Part shown: positions 44,467 to 52,989 of the stretch, in pieces | Layout of the letters: each line of letters opens with the position of its first letter | Position numbering within the stretch: the stretch's first letter is position 1 | Assembly: GCF_900185725.1 (NCBI RefSeq) | Contig: NZ_FYAU01000026.1 | Span: forward strand, 1-64,000 | Direction of reading: 5' to 3' | Origin: Stappia sp. TSB10P1A | GTDB taxonomy: Bacteria; Pseudomonadota; Alphaproteobacteria; Rhizobiales; Stappiaceae | DNA length: 64,000 nt | Made by a program: the position numbers and the translations under genes | The notes under the pieces: generated by a model | What the model saw: only the letters and a program-made list of their open reading frames with translations | Told to the model about the DNA's origin: nothing | Databases searched by the model: none

Positions 44467-45348
44467 TCAGTCGCCGATGGGCTTGGGGCCCACATCCTTG
44501 GACAGCGGCACCAGCGAGGTGCGGATCCGGCGCAGGTATTCGCGCACACGTTCGGGCCGCTTGCGCGCGGCGCCGGCCGCCAGCACGTCGATGATGGCCA
44601 CATAGGCGAGCCGCGAGGCGCTTGGCTTGTAGATATCCTGGTCTTCCGGCAGGTCGAGGCCAAGCGCGATGTCGGTGGCGGCGGCCAGATCCGAGCCGGC
44701 CTTGGTCAGGCTCAGCGTCTGGGCGCCGTACTGGCGGGCGATGGCGACGCTGTCGAGCAATTCGGCCGGCGTGCCGCTCGCCGAGACCGCGAAGACCACG
44801 TCGCCGCGCTCCAGCGTCGAGGCGATCATCCGCTGCAGGTAGCCGTCCGAATGCGCCTCTGCCGGCACGCCGAGGCGAAAGAAGCGGTTTGCCCCCTCCC
44901 GCGCCACATTGGCCGAACCGCCGCCGACGCCGAAGAAGACGATCCGCCGCGCCCCGGCCAAAAGGTCGATCGCCGCCTCCACGGCCAGCGGATCGAGCTG
45001 CGCCCGCGCCCGGTTCAGCGTGTCCATCAGCGCGCCGAACACCTGCGCCACCAGCGCGTCGGAAAACGACCCGCTGTCGGGCGCCTGCACGTCCATGTAT
45101 TGCAGCGAAACGGCGACGCTCTGGGCGAGACGGATCTTGAAATCCTTGAACCCGTCGCAGCCCAGCGTCTGGCAGAACCGGTTGACCGTGGCATCCGACA
45201 CGCCCGCCCCATTGGCGATCTCGCTCTGGCGCTGATAGGCGATGGTCTCCAGGTTCGCCAGCACATAGTCGGCAACCCGCTGCTCGCGCTTGGGGAAGGC
45301 GCCGTCGAGCCGCCTGAGCTGCGCGATGATGTCGATCACCTTGGCCAC
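44467..45348 (-). CDS. MurR/RpiR-family regulator with SIS domain
   Basis: About 293 residues. An N-terminal RpiR helix-turn-helix (LRRLDGAFPKREQRVADYVLANLETIAYQRQSEIANGAGVSDATVNRFCQTLGCDGFKDFKIRLAQ) precedes a SIS phosphosugar-type domain (ARRIVFFGVGGGSANVAREG, GDVVFAVSASGTPAELLDSV). The GTG at 45348 with a GGGAAGGGG site gives the usual family start; ATGs at 45420 and 45438 overlap ridA. It lies 46 bases after ridA on the same strand and diverges from a peptide-type ABC operon, which it probably regulates. The effector is unknown. Confidence 0.85.
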   Translation of the reverse strand: MAKVIDIIAQLRRLDGAFPKREQRVADYVLANLETIAYQRQSEIANGAGVSDATVNRFCQTLGCDGFKDFKIRLAQSVAVSLQYMDVQAPDSGSFSDALVAQVFGALMDTLNRARAQLDPLAVEAAIDLLAGARRIVFFGVGGGSANVAREGANRFFRLGVPAEAHSDGYLQRMIASTLERGDVVFAVSASGTPAELLDSVAIARQYGAQTLSLTKAGSDLAAATDIALGLDLPEDQDIYKPSASRLAYVAIIDVLAAGAARKRPERVREYLRRIRTSLVPLSKDVGPKPIGD

Positions 45349-45394
45349 GCCCCCGGCCCCTTCCCTGCCATCCGCCCCGGTTTCGGGAACCAGA

Positions 45395-45784
45395 CTAGTC
45401 GGCTTTGTAGGCGATGACATCCATCTCGACCTTCGCATCCACCATCAACGGCGACTGCACCGTGGAGCGCGCCGGCGGATGCGCCCCGAAATGCCGCTCG
45501 AACACGGCGTTGAAGCTGGAGAAGTCGCGGGCATCGTCCAGCCAGACATTGACCTTGACCACATGCTCCAGCCCGCAGCCGGCCAACGCCAGCACCGACC
45601 TGATGTTCTCGATCACCTTTTCCGTCTGCGCGACGATGCCGCCGGCGATGATCTCTCCGCCCTCCGCCGGCACCTGGCCGGAGACGTAGACGAAACCGCC
45701 GGCGCTCACCGCCTTGGCGAAGGGACGTTTCTGGCCGCCGGCGGCGAGATCGGCGGTATCGTGACGGATGATGCCCTTGGTCAT
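45395..45784 (-). CDS. ridA: RidA-family enamine/imine deaminase
   Basis: 129 residues with the RidA pattern FVYVSGQVPAEGG...GIVAQTEKVIENIRSVLALAG, VVKVNVWLDDARDF, and the catalytic Arg in HPPARSTVQ. RidA proteins hydrolyse reactive 2-aminoacrylate-type enamines formed by PLP-dependent dehydratases. Its place beside a RpiR regulator and opposite an operon with a DSD1-like PLP enzyme suggests a dedicated pathway role rather than general housekeeping; that is an inference. Confidence 0.88.
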   Translation of the reverse strand: MTKGIIRHDTADLAAGGQKRPFAKAVSAGGFVYVSGQVPAEGGEIIAGGIVAQTEKVIENIRSVLALAGCGLEHVVKVNVWLDDARDFSSFNAVFERHFGAHPPARSTVQSPLMVDAKVEMDVIAYKAD

Positions 45785-45803
45785 GGAAATCCTCAGCTCT
45801 ATA

Positions 45804-45818
45804 TGAAAGTTTCTTTCA
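45804..45818. promoter_or_regulatory. TGAAAG-TTT-CTTTCA palindrome in the ridA promoter
   Basis: A perfect 6-bp inverted repeat with a 3-base centre lies 19 bases before the ridA ATG. RpiR-family proteins commonly bind GAAA...TTTC palindromes, so this is the first candidate for the local regulator's operator. Confidence 0.5.
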
Positions 45819-45836
45819 TTATCTACCGCAGTTTAG

Positions 45837-45862
45837 CGGGAAATTCAAATTCCCGTTTGACA
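45837..45862. promoter_or_regulatory. CGGGAA-N7-TTCCCG palindrome overlapping a TTGACA box
   Basis: CGGGAA (45837-45842) and TTCCCG (45850-45855) form a perfect inverted repeat. TTGACA, a consensus -35 for the transporter operon, follows at 45857-45862. A clear -10 is not evident. The palindrome could be a second operator in this 217-base divergent gap. Confidence 0.4.
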
Positions 45863-46001
45863 GTTTCGGCAGATTATGAAAATTTTTTACACAACGAACA
45901 GCCGGCGCAGACACGGCGGATCGTGGGGTGACCGGTCGGTGGATGCACGCCGGCATGGATCATCCGAGCTACCCAGAGGACCCTGTATTTGGAGGAGTGG
46001 A

Positions 46002-47543
46002 ATGTTCCGACGCACCCACTGGAAAACCGTGTTCGCCGCGGCGATCGCGACATCCATGGCCAGCACCGCCTTCGCGGCCGGCACCCTGCGCTACGCCACC
46101 GTCGGCGAGCCGCCGAGCCTTGATCAGCATGTCGTCACCTCGGATCTGTCGACGACTATCGCCCATCACATGTTCGAGGGTCTCTACACCTTCGACGCCA
46201 GCAATTCGCCGGTGCCGCTGCTCGCCGAGAGCGACCGTCTGGAAGATGACGGACGCACCATCGTCATCACCCTGCGCCAGGGCGTGACCTTCCACAACGG
46301 CACCGACATGACCTCGGCCGACGTCGTCGCTTCGCTGAAGCGCTGGGGCGAGTTCGGCTCGCGCGGCAGCCTGCTGTTCTCGAATGTCGACAGCATCGAG
46401 GCGACCGGCGACCACGAGGTCACGCTGCGCCTCAAGCAGCCCTTCGGCCCCTGGAAGAACCTTTTGGCCTTCATCAATGGCGGCCCCGCGATCTACCCGG
46501 CCTCCGTGATGGAAGGCGCCGGCAAGGAGCCGATCGCGCCGGAAAACTACATCGGCACCGGCCCCTACCGCTTCGGCGAGTGGCAGCCCAACCGCCATGT
46601 CGAGCTCGTGCGTTTCGACGACTATGATTCGCCCGAAGGCGAGCCGAACGGCTATGGCGGCGCCCGCAAGGCCGAGTTCGATGCGCTGCGCTTCATCCCG
46701 GTTCCCGATGTCGGCACCCGCGTCAGCGGCCTCCAGGCCGGCGACTACGATTATGCCGAGACCATCCCGGGCGATCTGTTCGACGCCCTCGATGCCAGCC
46801 CGGACGTCACGACGATCCTCAACGGCGGCCCGATCTTCGGCCTCGTCTTCCTCAATTCCAAGGAAGGGCCGCTGAAGGAGAACTTCGCCCTGCGCCGCGC
46901 CATCCAGACGGCGATCAACAAGACGCCGGCGCTGCAGGTCGCCATCGGCCCGGAGAAGCTGTGGCGGGCGAACGGCTCGTTCATGCCGCAGGGCAACGTC
47001 TGGTACACCGAATCGGGTGCTGAGAACTTCAGCAAGGGCGACGCGGCCGCCGCCAGGGAGCTGGCCAAGGAAGCCGGCTACAACGGCGAGCCGATCAAGT
47101 TCATGGTGTCGACCAACTACCCGTTCCACTACGACACGGCGATCGTCTATACCAAGCAGCTTGCCCAGGCCGGCTTCAACATCGACCTGCAGGTCTATGA
47201 CTGGGCAACGCTCATCAAAAAGCGCGGCGAGCCGGACCAGTGGGACCTGTTCTTCACCCATCACGGCTTCGTGCCGGATCCGATCCTGATCTCGGTGATG
47301 AACCCGACCTATCCCGGCTGGTGGACCACCCCGGAAAAGACCGAACTGGCGGAGAAGTTCACCGCCTCGGCCGATCCGGCGGAGCGCCAGAAGCTGTGGG
47401 GCGAGCTGCAGGCGCTGATCTACGAGCAAGTCCCGACCATGAAGACCGGTGACGTCTACACCTACAACATCGCCTCCCCGGAGCTGAAGGGCCTCGGCGA
47501 AGCAACCCTGATCTGGCCGCACTTCTGGAACGTCTCGAAGTAA
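46002..47543 (+). CDS. Peptide-type ABC transporter substrate-binding protein (SBP family 5)
   Basis: 513 residues. A Sec signal (WKTVFAAAIATSMASTAFAAG) is followed by the SBP_bac_5 fold (LRYATVGEPPSLDQHVVTSDLS, MFEGLYTFDASNSPVPLLAESDRLEDDGRTIVITLRQGVTFHNGTDMTSADVVASLKRWG). It would bind a peptide-like or other solute in the periplasm for the permeases encoded next. Family 5 proteins take di- and oligopeptides, nickel, opines or glycans, so the ligand cannot be read directly. The ATG at 46002 has GGAGGAG upstream. Confidence 0.88.
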   Translation: MFRRTHWKTVFAAAIATSMASTAFAAGTLRYATVGEPPSLDQHVVTSDLSTTIAHHMFEGLYTFDASNSPVPLLAESDRLEDDGRTIVITLRQGVTFHNGTDMTSADVVASLKRWGEFGSRGSLLFSNVDSIEATGDHEVTLRLKQPFGPWKNLLAFINGGPAIYPASVMEGAGKEPIAPENYIGTGPYRFGEWQPNRHVELVRFDDYDSPEGEPNGYGGARKAEFDALRFIPVPDVGTRVSGLQAGDYDYAETIPGDLFDALDASPDVTTILNGGPIFGLVFLNSKEGPLKENFALRRAIQTAINKTPALQVAIGPEKLWRANGSFMPQGNVWYTESGAENFSKGDAAAARELAKEAGYNGEPIKFMVSTNYPFHYDTAIVYTKQLAQAGFNIDLQVYDWATLIKKRGEPDQWDLFFTHHGFVPDPILISVMNPTYPGWWTTPEKTELAEKFTASADPAERQKLWGELQALIYEQVPTMKTGDVYTYNIASPELKGLGEATLIWPHFWNVSK

Positions 47544-47611
47544 CGCACGGTCCTCTCGGCCCCCTCCGGCCTTTGCGAAACTCCGTCCCTAGGACGACAC
47601 TCGCAACAGGC

Positions 47612-47635
47612 CGGGGGCGGGCTGGCCGCCTCCCG
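47612..47635 (+). promoter_or_regulatory. Intra-operon hairpin after the family 5 binding-protein gene
   Basis: CGGGGGCGG (47612-47620) pairs with CCGCCTCCCG (47626-47635) with one bulged T and a 5-base loop. It lies 69 bases after the binding-protein stop and 24 before the first permease start. Confidence 0.4.
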
Positions 47636-47658
47636 ACATTTCGCGGAAAGTCACGCTC

Positions 47659-48606
47659 ATGCTCGGATATGCCCTGCGGAGACTGCTGACGCTCGTGCCG
47701 ACGCTGCTCGCCGCCTCGCTGCTGGTCTTCCTCTTCGTGCACCTGATCCCTGGTGATCCGGCTGCCGTCCTGCTCGGCGACAGCGCCACACCCGAGGAGA
47801 TCGCCAGCCTGACGCGCGAGCTCGGCCTCGACCAGCCGCTCTATACGCAATACCTGCTGTGGCTCGGCAATGTGCTGCAGGGCGACCTCGGCACGTCGAT
47901 CTTCTTTCGCATCCCCGTCACCGCGGTGATCGCCGACGGCGCAGAGACCTCGATCCTGCTCGCGCTGATGACGATGGTCTGGATCGTCATCCTTGGCGTG
48001 CCGATCGGCGTCGTCGCCGCCAGCTATCGCGGCACTTGGGTCGACCAGGTCACCTCGGGCGGGGCCATGCTCTTTGCTTCCGTGCCGACCTTCTGGCTCG
48101 GTCTCTACCTGATCCTGATCTTTTCGGTGACACTCGGCTGGCTGCCCTCGTCCGGCTATCCCTCGATCCGCGACACGGGCGGGCTTGCCAACCTGCGCTA
48201 CCTGCTGCTGCCGAGCTTCACCCTCGCCGCGCCCAACGCGGCGCTGATCATCCGCCTGGTGCGCGCCTCCATGCTCGACGTACAGCGCGAGGATCATGTG
48301 CGCACCGCCCGCGCCAAGGGCCTCGCCCCGTGGAAGGTCTCGGTGAAGCACGTGTTCCGCAACGCGCTGATCGCCGTTGCCGCCGCCTTCGGCTTCACCT
48401 TCGCCGCCCTCGTCTCCGAGGCGGTGGTGACCGAAACCGTCTTCTCGCTGCCCGGCATCGGCCGCCTCGTGGTCCAGTCGATCCTGCGCCGTGACTATCC
48501 CGTCATCCAGGGCGTCATCCTGGTGATCGTCGTCCTCTACATGGTCATCAACCTTCTGGTCGACCTCGCCTATGCGCGCCTCGACCCCAGGGTGTCGCTG
48601 AAATGA
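47659..48606 (+). CDS. Peptide-type ABC transporter permease (DppB-like)
   Basis: 315-residue permease starting MLGYALRRLLTLVPTLLAASLLVFLFVHLIPGDPAAVLLG, the classic DppB N terminus. A periplasmic loop and the permease core follow, with the coupling helix HVRTARAKGLAPWKVSVKHVFRNALI and the terminal VVTETVFSLPGIGRLVVQSI. It forms the channel with the DppC-like protein encoded next. Confidence 0.9.
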   Translation: MLGYALRRLLTLVPTLLAASLLVFLFVHLIPGDPAAVLLGDSATPEEIASLTRELGLDQPLYTQYLLWLGNVLQGDLGTSIFFRIPVTAVIADGAETSILLALMTMVWIVILGVPIGVVAASYRGTWVDQVTSGGAMLFASVPTFWLGLYLILIFSVTLGWLPSSGYPSIRDTGGLANLRYLLLPSFTLAAPNAALIIRLVRASMLDVQREDHVRTARAKGLAPWKVSVKHVFRNALIAVAAAFGFTFAALVSEAVVTETVFSLPGIGRLVVQSILRRDYPVIQGVILVIVVLYMVINLLVDLAYARLDPRVSLK

Positions 48607-48649
48607 CCCGGACCCGTTCTCTCAAGCCGCAAAGCCAGGGAGCTGAGGC

Positions 48650-49501
48650 ATGACCGCGATCCTCACCATGGGCCGCATCTTCCGCGGGCGCTGGCTCGCC
48701 ACCGCCGGACTGTGCTGGCTGATCCTGGTCGCGCTCGCCGCGATCTTCGCTCCGCTTGTAGCCCCTTACGATCCGCTGGAGTTCGATCCGCTCGTGCGTC
48801 TGTCGCCGCCGAGCCAGGAGCATCTGTTCGGCACCGATCACTTCGGCCGCGACAGCTTCTCGCGCAGTCTCTATGGCGCCCGCATGGCCATCGTCATCGG
48901 CTTCGGCAGTGTCGTCGTGGCGCTGGTCGCCGGCGGCCTTGCCGGCATGATCTCGGCCTATTTCACCCGCCTCGGCCATGTGATCATGCGCATCGTCGAC
49001 GTGCTGATGGCGTTTCCGGCGCTGCTGCTCGCCCTCGTGCTGATGACCCTGCTGGAGCGCAGCGTCGTCAACACGGTGATCGTGATCGGCATCGTCTATG
49101 CCACCACCACCGCCCGCATCCTCTTCGGCATGACCTTGAAGCTGAAGGGCGAGGTCTTCGTCGATGCCGCCACCTGCTCCGGCGCCGGCCATGCCAGCAT
49201 CCTGTTCCGCCACATCCTGCCGAACCTCGTCTCGCCGCTCCTGGTGCAGGCGAGTTTCATCTTCGCCTTCGCCCAGTTGCAGGCCGCGGCCCTCGACTTT
49301 CTCGGTCTCGGCCTGCCGCCGGAAGTGCCGAGCTGGGGCAACATGCTGTCGGAATCGCGCATCTACGTCACCCGGGCCTCCTGGCTGCTGCTGTTCCCGG
49401 GCGCCCTGATCATCCTGTCCGTCTTTTCCATGAACCTGGTCGGCGACGCCCTGCGCGACAGCATCGACCCGCGGTTCCGTAACGACATCAAGGGGGTGTG
49501 A
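48650..49501 (+). CDS. Peptide-type ABC transporter permease (DppC-like)
   Basis: 283-residue DppC-family permease. It has an N-terminal span (AGLCWLILVALAAIFAPLVAPYDPLEFDPLVRLSPPSQEHLFGTDHFGRDSFSRSLYGAR, a DppC hallmark), the coupling segment VDAATCSGAGHASILFRHILPNLVSPLLV, and the C-terminal FNxxGD-like motif MNLVGDALRDSIDPR. It lies 43 bases after the DppB-like gene and 1 base before the first ATPase. Confidence 0.9.
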   Translation: MTAILTMGRIFRGRWLATAGLCWLILVALAAIFAPLVAPYDPLEFDPLVRLSPPSQEHLFGTDHFGRDSFSRSLYGARMAIVIGFGSVVVALVAGGLAGMISAYFTRLGHVIMRIVDVLMAFPALLLALVLMTLLERSVVNTVIVIGIVYATTTARILFGMTLKLKGEVFVDAATCSGAGHASILFRHILPNLVSPLLVQASFIFAFAQLQAAALDFLGLGLPPEVPSWGNMLSESRIYVTRASWLLLFPGALIILSVFSMNLVGDALRDSIDPRFRNDIKGV

Positions 49502-49502
49502 G

Positions 49503-50504
49503 ATGACGCGCCCGAATACAGACGCCAGCGACCTGTTGCTCGACATGCGCGGCCTGACGCTCGGCGTCGCCACGCCCGACGGCATCCTGCCGGTGGTGCA
49601 GGACCTCTCGCTCAGCCTGTCGACCGGCGAAACGCTCGGCATCGTCGGTGAAAGCGGCTGCGGCAAGAGCCTCACCTCGCTCGCAATCATGGGCCTGCTG
49701 GAGGGAACGCCCGTGCGCGTTCTTGCCGGTGAGATCTTCTTCCGCGGCCGCGACCTCCTGCGTCTGTCGCCGCGCGAGCGCCGCGCGATCATGGGCAACG
49801 AGATGTCGATGATCTTCCAGGAGCCGATGACCTCGCTCAATCCGGTCTACCGGATCGGCGACCAGATCATCGAGGCGATCCGCGAGCATCGGCCAATGTC
49901 GCGCCGGGCAGCGCGCGACCGGGCGCTGGAACTGCTGACCATGGTCCGCATCCCCGATCCGGCCGGACGCATCGACAGCTTCCCGCACCAGCTTTCCGGC
50001 GGCCAGCGCCAGCGCGTGATGATCGCCATGGCGCTCGCCGGCTCGCCGCGCCTGCTGATCGCCGACGAGCCGACCACGGCCCTCGACGTCACCGTTCAGG
50101 CGCAGATCCTCAAGCTGATCGTCGAACTGCAGAAGGACACCGGCATGGGCGTCATGCTGATCTCCCATGACCTTGGCGTCATCGCCGAGACCTGCGACCG
50201 CATCGCCGTGATGTATCGCGGCCGCGTGGTCGAGACGGCGGGTGCGCGCGAGCTGTTCCAGGACATGCGTCATCCCTACACGCGCGGCCTGCTGGATTCG
50301 ATTCCCGAAGCCGATGAGGACGTCGACCGGCTGTCCGCGATTCCCGGACGTGTCCCGACGCTCGACGAGACCATCACCGGCTGCGCCTTCCATCCGCGCT
50401 GCGCGCGGGCAGGAGCCGGCTGCGACAGCGACCAGCCGGCGCTCACCGCCTTCGCGCCCACCCATTTCGCCCGCTGCCACTACCCGCTGGAGCCGGACGC
50501 ATGA
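49503..50504 (+). CDS. Peptide-type ABC transporter ATPase (DppD-like)
   Basis: 333-residue ABC ATPase with Walker [15 protein letters not shown], signature [15 protein letters not shown] and Walker [13 protein letters not shown]. The oligopeptide-transporter C-terminal extension has cysteines ([13 protein letters not shown]...ARCHYP) typical of DppD/OppD and possibly binding an iron-sulfur cluster. It overlaps the second ATPase by 4 bases. Confidence 0.9.
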   Translation: MTRPNTDASDLLLDMRGLTLGVATPDGILPVVQDLSLSLSTGETLGIVGESGCGKSLTSLAIMGLLEGTPVRVLAGEIFFRGRDLLRLSPRERRAIMGNEMSMIFQEPMTSLNPVYRIGDQIIEAIREHRPMSRRAARDRALELLTMVRIPDPAGRIDSFPHQLSGGQRQRVMIAMALAGSPRLLIADEPTTALDVTVQAQILKLIVELQKDTGMGVMLISHDLGVIAETCDRIAVMYRGRVVETAGARELFQDMRHPYTRGLLDSIPEADEDVDRLSAIPGRVPTLDETITGCAFHPRCARAGAGCDSDQPALTAFAPTHFARCHYPLEPDA

Positions 50505-51502
50505 CCGACGCAGCCCCCCTCCTCCAGGTCCGCGACCTGAAGACCCACTTCACCTTCCGCGCGCCTTCCACCGGCGTGTTGCCGGGGCCAAAGCGCGTCC
50601 TCAAGGCAGTCGACGGCGTCTCCTTCGACCTTGCCGAGGGCGAGGTGCTGGGCATCGTCGGCGAGAGCGGCTGCGGCAAGTCCACGGTCGGGCGCACGCT
50701 GACGAAGCTCGAGCCGGCGACGAGCGGCGAGGCGCTGTTCCGCGGCCGCGACATTCTGGGGCTTTCGGCCGGAGCCTTCCGGCCGCTGCGGCGCGAGATC
50801 CAGATGATCTTCCAGGACCCCTTCGCCTCGCTCAACCCGCGCCTCACTATCGAGCAGACGCTGGCCGAGCCGGTCCGCATCCACGGACTTGCCCGCACCC
50901 GCGAGGAGGTGCGCGCGCGCATCTCCGACACGCTGGTGAAGGTCGGCCTCGATCCGAAGGTGATGACCCGCTATCCGCACGAGTTCTCCGGCGGCCAGCG
51001 CCAGCGCATCGGCATCGCCAGGGTGATGATCGTCGAGCCGCGCCTCGTCATCGCCGACGAGGCTGTCTCCGCGCTCGACGTGTCGATCCAGGCGCAGGTG
51101 CTCAATCTCATCAAGGACCTGCAGCGCGACAGCGGCATCTCGATGCTGTTCATTTCCCATGACCTCGGCGTCGTGCGGCACATCTCCGACCGCGTCGCCG
51201 TCATGTATCTCGGCCGCATCGTCGAGACGGCGCCGAAGGCTGCCATCTTCGAGAAGCCCGCGCATCCCTACACGCGCCTGCTGCTCGCCTCCATCCCGCG
51301 CATCCGGCCAGGCCGGCAACCGGTCGTCGATCTCGGCGAACCGGCCAGTGCCGCCTCGCCGCCCTCCGGCTGCGCCTTCCATCCACGTTGCCCGCTCGCC
51401 ACCGACATCTGCCGTTCGACGCGGCCCGATCCGGTGGACCTTGGCAACGGACGTTCCAGTGCCTGCCACCATGCCGGCCAGCTTCTCGGGGAGGCCGCCT
51501 GA
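50501..51502 (+). CDS. Peptide-type ABC transporter ATPase (DppF-like)
   Basis: 333-residue ABC ATPase with Walker [15 protein letters not shown], signature FSGGQRQRIGIARVM, Walker B LVIADEAVSALD and OppF-type C-terminal cysteines ([17 protein letters not shown]...CHH). The Walker B next residue is Ala-Val rather than Pro-Thr, common in DppF. The stop overlaps the start of the M81 peptidase gene (TGATG), tying transport to that enzyme. Confidence 0.9.
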   Translation: MTDAAPLLQVRDLKTHFTFRAPSTGVLPGPKRVLKAVDGVSFDLAEGEVLGIVGESGCGKSTVGRTLTKLEPATSGEALFRGRDILGLSAGAFRPLRREIQMIFQDPFASLNPRLTIEQTLAEPVRIHGLARTREEVRARISDTLVKVGLDPKVMTRYPHEFSGGQRQRIGIARVMIVEPRLVIADEAVSALDVSIQAQVLNLIKDLQRDSGISMLFISHDLGVVRHISDRVAVMYLGRIVETAPKAAIFEKPAHPYTRLLLASIPRIRPGRQPVVDLGEPASAASPPSGCAFHPRCPLATDICRSTRPDPVDLGNGRSSACHHAGQLLGEAA

Positions 51503-52971
51503 TGGCCGGAATGAAACGCGTATTCGTCGGGTCCCTGGCAACGGAGACCAACACTTTCTCACCCCTGCGCACCGACCTGCAGGACTTCCGCGACAGTTTC
51601 TATGCCGGCCCCGGCGAACATCCGGCGACGCCGACGCTGTGCAGCGCGGTGTTTCCGGTCGCCCGTGAGCGTGCCCGCCAGTACGGCTGGCAGGTGATCG
51701 AGGGCACCGCCACCTGGGCGGAGCCGGGCGGGCTCGTCAACGCCCGCACCTGGGAGCTGCTGCGCGACCAGATGCTGGCCGAGATCCGCGCCGCGCTGCC
51801 GCTCGACATCGTGCTGCTGGGCCTGCATGGCGCGATGGTCGCCGACGGCTGCCTCGACTGCGAAGGGGAGATCCTGGAGGCGGTGCGCGCCATCGTCGGC
51901 CCCGACACGATCATCGGCGCCACCTTCGATCCGCATAGCCACCTTTCGGCAAAGCGCACCGCCAATGCCGACCTTCTGGTCGCCTTCAAGGAATTCCCGC
52001 ACACGGATTTCGTCATCGCCGCCGAGAGCCTCGTCGATCTCGCCCACCGCACATCGGTCGGCGAGGTGACACCGGAAATCTCCGTCTTCGACTGCCGGAT
52101 GATCGAGGTGCTGCCGACCAGCCGCCAGCCGATGCGCGGCTTCATCGACAAGCTGAAGGCGCTGGAGGGGCATGACGGAGTCCTATCGGTCTCGGTCATC
52201 CACGGCTTCATGGCCGCCGACGTGCCGGATCTCGGCTCCCGCCTCGTCGTCATCACCGACGGCGACCGGGCGAAGGGCGACCGGCTGGCGCGCGAACTCG
52301 GCATGGAGCTCTTCTCCTTCCGCGGCCGCACCCGTCCGGACTTCCTCACCCCGGCTGAGGCACTCGACAGGGCGGCCGAGATCGACGGCCATCCGGTGGT
52401 CATCGCCGACGTGTGGGACAATCCGGGCGGCGGCGTGCCGGGCGATTCCACCATCGTGCTGCGCGAGATGATCGCGCGCGGGCTCACGGACGCTGCCCTC
52501 GCCTCCATCTGGGACCCGGTCGCGGTTCGCACCTGCATTTCCGCCGGCGAAGGCGCGACGCTGCCCTTGCGCTTCGGCGGCAAGATGTCGGCCGCCGCCG
52601 GCGAACCCATCGATGCCGAGGTGACGGTGGAGAAGGTGGTGCGCAACGCCGTGCAGAGCTTCGGCACCAGCGTGGTGCCGCTGGGCGATTCGGTAGCGAT
52701 CCGCATCAAGGGCCTGCGCGTCGTGCTCAACACGGTACGCTCGCAGATCTTCAGCCCGGACGCCTTCTCCAACATGGGGATCGACCCGGCGGCGATGAAG
52801 ATCCTGGTTGTGAAGTCGACCAATCACTTCCACGATGCCTTCTCGCGGATCGCCTTCGACATCCTCTATGCGGCGGTCGACGGGCCTTACCCCAACGATC
52901 CGGCGACCAACACCTACCACACCCTCACGCGCGCCATCTGGCCGCGCGTCGAGGATCCCCACGCCGCCTGA
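51502..52971 (+). CDS. M81-family metallopeptidase, MlrC-like
   Basis: 489 residues. The N terminus KRVFVGSLATETNTFSPLRTDL and the metal-site segments LLGLHGAMVADGCLDCEGEIL, GATFDPHSHLSAKRT, FKEFPHTDFVIAAESLVDLAHR and DVWDNPGGGVPGDSTIVLREM define the M81 family, named for microcystinase MlrC. Most M81 genes lie in transporter operons of unknown substrate. It is coupled to the DppF-like ATPase by a 1-base overlap and followed 18 bases later by a DSD1-like enzyme. It probably hydrolyses the imported compound. Confidence 0.88.
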   Translation: MAGMKRVFVGSLATETNTFSPLRTDLQDFRDSFYAGPGEHPATPTLCSAVFPVARERARQYGWQVIEGTATWAEPGGLVNARTWELLRDQMLAEIRAALPLDIVLLGLHGAMVADGCLDCEGEILEAVRAIVGPDTIIGATFDPHSHLSAKRTANADLLVAFKEFPHTDFVIAAESLVDLAHRTSVGEVTPEISVFDCRMIEVLPTSRQPMRGFIDKLKALEGHDGVLSVSVIHGFMAADVPDLGSRLVVITDGDRAKGDRLARELGMELFSFRGRTRPDFLTPAEALDRAAEIDGHPVVIADVWDNPGGGVPGDSTIVLREMIARGLTDAALASIWDPVAVRTCISAGEGATLPLRFGGKMSAAAGEPIDAEVTVEKVVRNAVQSFGTSVVPLGDSVAIRIKGLRVVLNTVRSQIFSPDAFSNMGIDPAAMKILVVKSTNHFHDAFSRIAFDILYAAVDGPYPNDPATNTYHTLTRAIWPRVEDPHAA

Positions 52972-52989
52972 GACATACGGAACCACGCC

